NCBI GenBank assembly: GCA_943704525.1
Contig: CALSCQ010001732.1
Coordinates: forward strand, 1 to 37,119
DNA length: 37,119 bases
Origin: Pigoraptor vietnamica
Taxonomy: Eukaryota > Opisthokonta > Filasterea
Direction of reading: 5' to 3'
A model generated the notes under the pieces. It was not told the origin of the DNA and made no database searches. It saw nothing but the letters and a program-made list of their open reading frames with translations. The translations under genes and the position numbers were made by a program. Of this stretch, positions 31,974-37,119 are shown piece after piece (the stretch's first letter is position 1; every line of letters starts with the position of its first letter).

Positions 31974-32279
31974 CCGGGGAACGGGCGCACTCGCGGGCCG
32001 GCGAGTCTTTGTATCGGTGCCCGTTTGATTGTGTGTGTGTGTGTTTGCGCGCGTGTGTGTGTTTGTACTTCTGGAACTGCTTTGGGCTCGAAGGGGGTTT
32101 TCCCCATGATGCAACCACTGAGCCTTTTTTTTTGTGCGAAGTCACGTGCAGGGTAACACGAATTGTGTAACAAAGCGTAACAATCACGTGATCCTCACGT
32201 CAAAACCGCCGTCGGTGAAAAAGTGAGTGGTACGGAGCCCCGCAGCACACCGTCTGTGCTCGTCGCGCACTCGCGGGCA
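31974..32279. promoter_or_regulatory. Divergent promoter region, BBE-like / TTC13-like
   Basis: 306 nt between divergent start codons. It holds a TG microsatellite (about 32033-32066), a T-run, CACGTG words near 32143 and 32186, and three GTAAC copies in one orientation at 32153, 32167 and 32177. Promoter function is inferred from position. Confidence 0.45.
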
Positions 32280-35200
32280 ATGGCGTCGCGTGTGCTCCGC
32301 GCGGTACTGTTGCTGGCGGTGGCCGCTGTGGCCGTGGCGCCGTTGGTTGCCGCTGCCGATCTCCCGTGCGCGACTGAGGTATGTGGTATGCCTGCAAAAA
32401 GTAGTCTTGTGTGCGGATCGTGTGCACTCACTCACATGGAATGCGCAGGGATGCACGCCATCGGAGGAGCAGATGCGAGAGTTTGTGATTGCCCAGCAGA
32501 GTGAGTCGCTGTTTACTTTGTTTCTCATTATGCGCTGTCCAGTCTGACGCTCGCTGTGCAGATCTCGGCACTGCGCTCGTCAACTCGAACAAGCTGGACA
32601 GCGCAATCGACACGTTCACGAATCTCCTTCGCTACGGCCCCCTGTACGAGGCGCTCGTTGGCCGCGGAACCGCGTACGCAAAGCGCGCTCTGCCGGTGCG
32701 TCGTCGTACGCTCGCGCTGAAGTGGCCGTCTTCTGCCGACTGCTCGTGCTGACTTGAGTGCTCGCAGGGCGACGTCCAGCGCGCTCTCGATGACTTTTCA
32801 GCTGCCATCCGGCTGGATCCGAATAACACGGAGGGCTGGCATAGGCGCGCAGAGGTAGGGTAGAGGAGAATGCGCGCACGTGGCACAAGTTTTGTGCGCG
32901 GCGTTTTTTCTAATTCGTGTTGCTGTCGACAAGGCAATGTCTGGCGCGGGCCAATATGAGGCTGCCCTCCGCGACATTACGCGCGCCATCGAGTTGCGCC
33001 CCGCAGTGGCCGCATTTCACCGCAGTCGCGGCGCCATCCACTTTTTCCTCAAGGTCGGTGGTGCACTTCCCAACGTGCGCGATGGCTGCGCACTCGCTTG
33101 CGTAGTGTGTTGCACACGCACCTCCTTAGTGTATGTGTCTGTGCCTCACCTGCGTGGCTCTTGCTCGTGTCCCGCAGGATCTCGCGGCGGGGCAGGCGGA
33201 CTTTGAGCGCTGTGTGGAGCTGGATCCCTCGGACATGGGCGCGCGGTACTACCTCGGCCTCAGCCTCTATCGCCAGGGGTTTCTCTCGGCGGCCGTCGCC
33301 GTGTTCGAGGCCGCGCTGAAGCTCGAGGCGCCCTCCCCCTCGGTGGAACTGCTGCGGTAATGCGGGCGTCTCCCGTGTCTGTCGCGGTCATCAAAGTGTC
33401 CCATTTTGGCGCCCGCTCACGTGACGCTCGTGCCGCGCAGCTACCTGGGCCACACGTACAAGCGCCTCGGACAGGCGGAGTTTGCCGAGAGCAGCTTTGG
33501 GTGGGGCGTTTGTGATACCGAGGGATACCGATATTGTGCGCGCGCTGACCGTATACTGCCGTTCGCCGCAGCCTCGCGCTTGCCATGGAGTTCCAGCACT
33601 TTCAGACGGGTCTCCAGCACGCGCTCGTGATCGAGTCCACGGGCAGGCTGTATGACGCCATAGAGTCGTTGCAGGTGGGCGTGTGCGGGGAAGAAGGAGT
33701 GCGTCGGGTGTGTGAAGTGCGTGCGTCAAGTCTCATTTTTTTGTTTTTCTTTTTCTCGCGCTCCGTAGGCGCTCGTCAAGTTGCACCCGCACAGCCTCAC
33801 TGCCCGGTACATGCTCGGCGCTGCCAACATGGAAGTCGGGCGGTTTTACGAGGCGACGCGCGAGCTGACGGCCGTGAGTGTCGCGCGCGCGCAGGCGGTT
33901 GCGCTGTCGTTGGGAAATGGGCGCCTCATGGCGAGTGCGCGCGGCCCCCTTCCTTCCCTCTCAACCCAACCCCCCCTCTCTCTGCAGGCTTTTGCCGAAC
34001 CGCTCGTGTACGACGACGAGGAGGCGCGACTGGACGAGCGAAAGGCGCGCTACCTGCGTGACGTCACGCGCTACCTGCAGAGCAAGCTCGACAAGCCCTT
34101 TCGTAGTGTGAGTCCATACAGCGCGTTCGATTCGGCGCGCAGCGCCGTCACTGACGTTGCAACCCCCCCCCCACACACACACACACACGCACACGCACAC
34201 ACCGATGCAGTTCAACATGGACGTGGACCTCGAGCCCCTCTTCCGAGAGCGGTGGGCGCGCGCGCTGCCGTTCCTGTCCGCGTCGCACCGCGCGTGGCCG
34301 GGTCTCCGCCCGAACACCGCCGACGTCGCGCGCCGCGAGTGGCAGGACCTGTCGCGGGAGGTGAGCGCCAAGATGTCCATCGCGAACTCGGTTGCTCGTG
34401 TTTGTGCGAGGCTGTACGCTGAGCAGCTGTCCCTCCAATGCTGTGCAGAGCCGCGAGTTGGTGTGCGCCGGCGTCGCCGTCGGCGTTGCGATTGAGCACC
34501 GAGTGGAAGGTGGGGTTTGTGGGGGGAGGGTCCCTTCTTTTTTTAATTCTTTGCCACCCTTCTTTTTTCTTTCTTGGCGGCGCCTGACCAAGCCTGTGAA
34601 CACGCCATCCACAGGCTTGCAAGCGAACGAGCGCGTGACGCGCGCCATGGGCTTTGCGTCGCTGGAGATTGCGCAGCACATTTCGGCGTACGTGGCGGCC
34701 GGCGTGTCCCGGAAGAGGGCAGGGGTACGTCTGACTGCATTTGCGCGCAGCCCCGTGCGTTGTCGTGCGCGTTGCCTTGCGGCAAGAGCGAGCTGTCCCT
34801 TTGGTTCTTTTGCCCGCCGCGCTGAGCGCATATCGCCTGGCCGCAGCCGGTTCCCGCGTGGAAGGACGTGATGGACATTGCCGTCCGCTGGCTGCGGGCC
34901 GCGCAGCTGAGCGAGCCGGTCACGTGGCTCGACTCGCTCCCGAAGGACATTTTCGCGTCTGGGTTCAACGCGCACTACCTGCTGCTCAAGTGAGTGGTGG
35001 TGCTGTCCCGTTTTCGTGTGCGCTGTCGCGATCTGTCCCGCTCTCACTTGCGGTCGGGTGTGAGTCCCGTGCGTGATTTCTCCGGGTTTTGTGCTACCCA
35101 ATGGCCCGGTGAGAATGGGGCCAATTCTGGAAGTGGAGTCGACGTTTGAGATTCGACCTCTCTCTCTTTTCTCTGTTCTCTTCATTTCCTCTTTGCTCTC

Positions 35201-37119
35201 TGGCGCATCATGACGGACGTTATCGGCGCGAGTGCAGGCGGCAAGAGTACGCGCCCCACACGATCCCCTACTTTGACCGGGCGTTCGACTATGTCAAGTC
35301 GCTGCTGCTGGACAACAGCTACGCGCCGTCGTGGGCGAGCAGCGAGGAGGAGTTTCGCGTCCTCGTGGGGGCTGCCGAGACGCCCCGCGACCTGCTCGGG
35401 TATGTCGCTGTTGTCTCTGACCGCGCAAGCATGCAGTCGCCTGTGCCATGCGCATTGGCGCTGACGTCCTCTCTCCTTCACCGCAAACGGGCGCAGCCAC
35501 ATGAGGAAGGGCTTTTTCGTGACGACGTTTGTCCCGGCTGTCACCGGACAGCACCAGCTGGAGGGCGTCATGCTCACCGTGTCCGGCGACTCAGGTTTGT
35601 CGGCTCTTATTTGAGCCGCTTTTTTGCTACCCAGTGGGACGTTTTATGAGAGTTGCGTCTCGCTTAAACAAGGCGCACCCCGCATGGCCTTGAGGGTACT
35701 AACCCCCATCATTTTGGTTTCCCTAATGAGGCGCATTTATTCCGCAGTCAAAGTTGACAGGGACGCCCATTTTTCCATCGACATTGCGATCAATGCCCAG
35801 CGCGCAGAAGAGTACGCGAAGGAGGTGCGTTGTCGGTGTGGCGCGCAGTCGGTGTGGCGCGCTGTCGGTGTGGCGCGCTGTGTGGTGACGTGCTGTCAGT
35901 GTGGCGCGCTGTCGGTGTGGCGCGCTGTGTGGTGTGGCGCGCTGTGTGGTGTGGCGCGCTGTGTGGTGTGGCGCGCTGTGTGGTGTGGCGCGCTGTGTGG
36001 TGTGGCGCGATGTCGGTGTGGCGCGCTGTCGGTGGCCATTGGGGCGCGCAGTGCGTCGGCGCCGCTGACGCAAATTTTGCCGCAGGTCCAGCACGTGTGG
36101 GGTCAGATTCTCCGCGAGCTGCGCAGCACGTCGCGCGAGTACGAACGCGTCGCGGATCTGGTTGGCGCGCTGGGGTTCTACCTCCTGCACATGTCGCCGC
36201 TCTCCAAGGGCTCGAGCTTGGCCGTACGGGTGAGGGGCTGCCGTTTGGCCCGCCGTCTCTTGTTCTGGAATGGTTTTGGGTTTGGCTTGCAGGGCGATTG
36301 TCTGACGCGCGCGCGCTGACCTGCCGTCTCCCCCTTGTTCGCACGCGGCATGTGCAGGCGACAATGCTGGGCCTCCTGATGGCCGCGGGGAAGGAGACGG
36401 CGCGGCCCTTGCCAAAGGTGTGGCGCGCGCAGCAACTGCAGGCGTGAGGCCGCGCAGCGGGCGCAAAATTTTCTGACCCAATGTGCGCGCCAATCGCGTG
36501 CCCTTTTTTGCCTCGCAGGATTTCCAGTTTGAGTTTCAGGCGTGGCTGTCGATGTCGGCGGGGGAATTCACCTCGGCGCTCGCGCCGCACTTTCTGGCGA
36601 TGTCCCCTCGGTCTGTCCCCTACTTCATGGAGGGGTGAGTTTGTGTTTTTTTTTTTATACCATTGGGGGCGGGGGTAGGGCGTCTGCTGCGTTTCTCTTG
36701 GGGGAGCCCTTTTGACGCCTCGCCGCGTGCGCGCGCGCAGATGCAAGCGAAAGCCGCGGGGTGCCATGCGCGACTACTGCGGGGACGCGCCGCCGCCCGC
36801 CAACTCTGCGGCGGGTGACGGGTGCGTCACCGGGCCCTGTTGCTTGTGGACTGTCCGGCCTTTCGTCCGTGCCTTGACTCTATTGCACCATTTTTTTTTC
36901 CCTTCTTTCCTGTGCAGGCGCCGCCCGACCCTCGTGCCCCTGCGCGCCCTGTTGCGCGGAATGCCGAGCATTGCCTCGGCGCTGCCCACGCTGCGCGCCA
37001 TGCTGGAGGTGCTCAACCTCCCGCCGCCAGACTGCCGGTGGGTTTTTTTTCCCCCTCGCCCCTCTTCTATTCAGACCGGTCGTGTCTGTTTTGGCGTCCG
37101 CCCCGCGCCCCCGCCCCCC
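32280..37119 (+). CDS. TTC13: TTC13/SRFR1-family TPR protein (3' end missing)
   Basis: Twenty-two exons in the window: 32280-32378, 32449-32500, 32562-32695, 32768-32854, 32934-33053, 33178-33356, 33441-33500, 33572-33674, 33769-33873, 33988-34107, 34211-34360, 34449-34509, 34615-34724, 34847-34989, 35238-35399, 35497-35594, 35748-35824, 36086-36229, 36358-36417, 36519-36634, 36741-36821, 36918-37037. This gives 793 aa so far; the last donor is at 37038 and the gene continues outside. A signal peptide (VLRAVLLLAVAAVAVAPLVA) is followed by about seven TPRs (ALDDFSAAIRLDPNNTEGWH, AALRDITRAIELRP, GQADFERCVELDP and others). The C-terminal region has the family marks WKDVMDIAVRW...SEPVTWLDSLP, IPYFDRAFDYVKSLL, LEGVMLTVSG and YLLHMSPLSKGSSLAV. 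Plant SRFR1 restrains immune responses; animal TTC13 is little studied. The role here is unknown. Confidence 0.85.
34164..34204 (+). repeat. Poly-C / (CA)n tract in TTC13-like intron
   Basis: A run of C followed by CA dinucleotides just before the acceptor of the exon at 34211. Confidence 0.8.
35830..36035 (+). repeat. 15-bp minisatellite in TTC13-like intron 17
   Basis: About 13 imperfect copies of units such as tgtggtgtggcgcgc and tgtcggtgtggcgcgc fill most of the intron 35825-36085. Purely non-coding in my model; exons 17 and 18 join in phase across it. Confidence 0.92.

Overview
This is a nuclear segment of a GC-rich, intron-dense unicellular eukaryote. Twelve protein genes can be built by hand from splice junctions and conserved protein motifs, and nothing bacterial, viral or organellar is visible. 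The models need 92 complete introns, mostly 50-250 nt, with donors usually of the form GTGNGT and acceptors GCAG. Ninety are GT-AG and two look like GC-AG. Stop codons are 10 TGA, 1 TAA and 0 TAG; the twelfth gene runs off the end. The species cannot be fixed from sequence alone. A fungal-type Lys1, an ATMIN/ASCIZ homologue, an AP-5 subunit, a bicarbonate-type soluble adenylyl cyclase and a tyrosine-motif LIM protein fit a free-living, flagellate or amoeboid protist, possibly near opisthokonts (inference).

Layout. 774-3512 (+) AP-5 mu subunit (AP5M1/MUDENG). 4028-6273 (+) membrane-anchored protein with a divergent RhoGAP-like tail. 6665-8099 (-) ATMIN/ASCIZ-like C2H2 zinc-finger protein with an array of LC8-binding TQT motifs, divergent from 8530-9821 (+) Vti1 Qb-SNARE. 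10115-10782 (+) His/Pro/Tyr-rich protein with seven 11-residue repeats. 11083-14072 (-) eRF1, with NIKN in place of NIKS. 14661-16811 (+) LIM-domain scaffold with repeated tyrosine motifs. 16875-18902 (-) saccharopine dehydrogenase Lys1. 18903-20448 repeat-rich intergenic stretch. 20449-21237 (+) unrecognised nuclear-type protein. 22605-30106 (+) soluble adenylyl cyclase (ADCY10 type, 19 exons). 30295-31973 (-) secreted berberine-bridge-enzyme-like flavoprotein, divergent from 32280 to beyond 37119 (+) TTC13/SRFR1-family TPR protein, cut by the window end.

The genes do not form one pathway. Themes that recur are endosomal trafficking (AP-5 mu, Vti1), cAMP signalling (the cyclase, with perfect CRE palindromes upstream of two genes), and signalling or cytoskeleton (RhoGAP-like, LIM scaffold, ASCIZ-LC8). 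The points most worth a second look are the eRF1 S64N substitution together with strong TGA stop bias, the ASCIZ/TQT protein, the 13-residue-phased tyrosine motifs of the LIM protein, and the 11-residue repeat protein.
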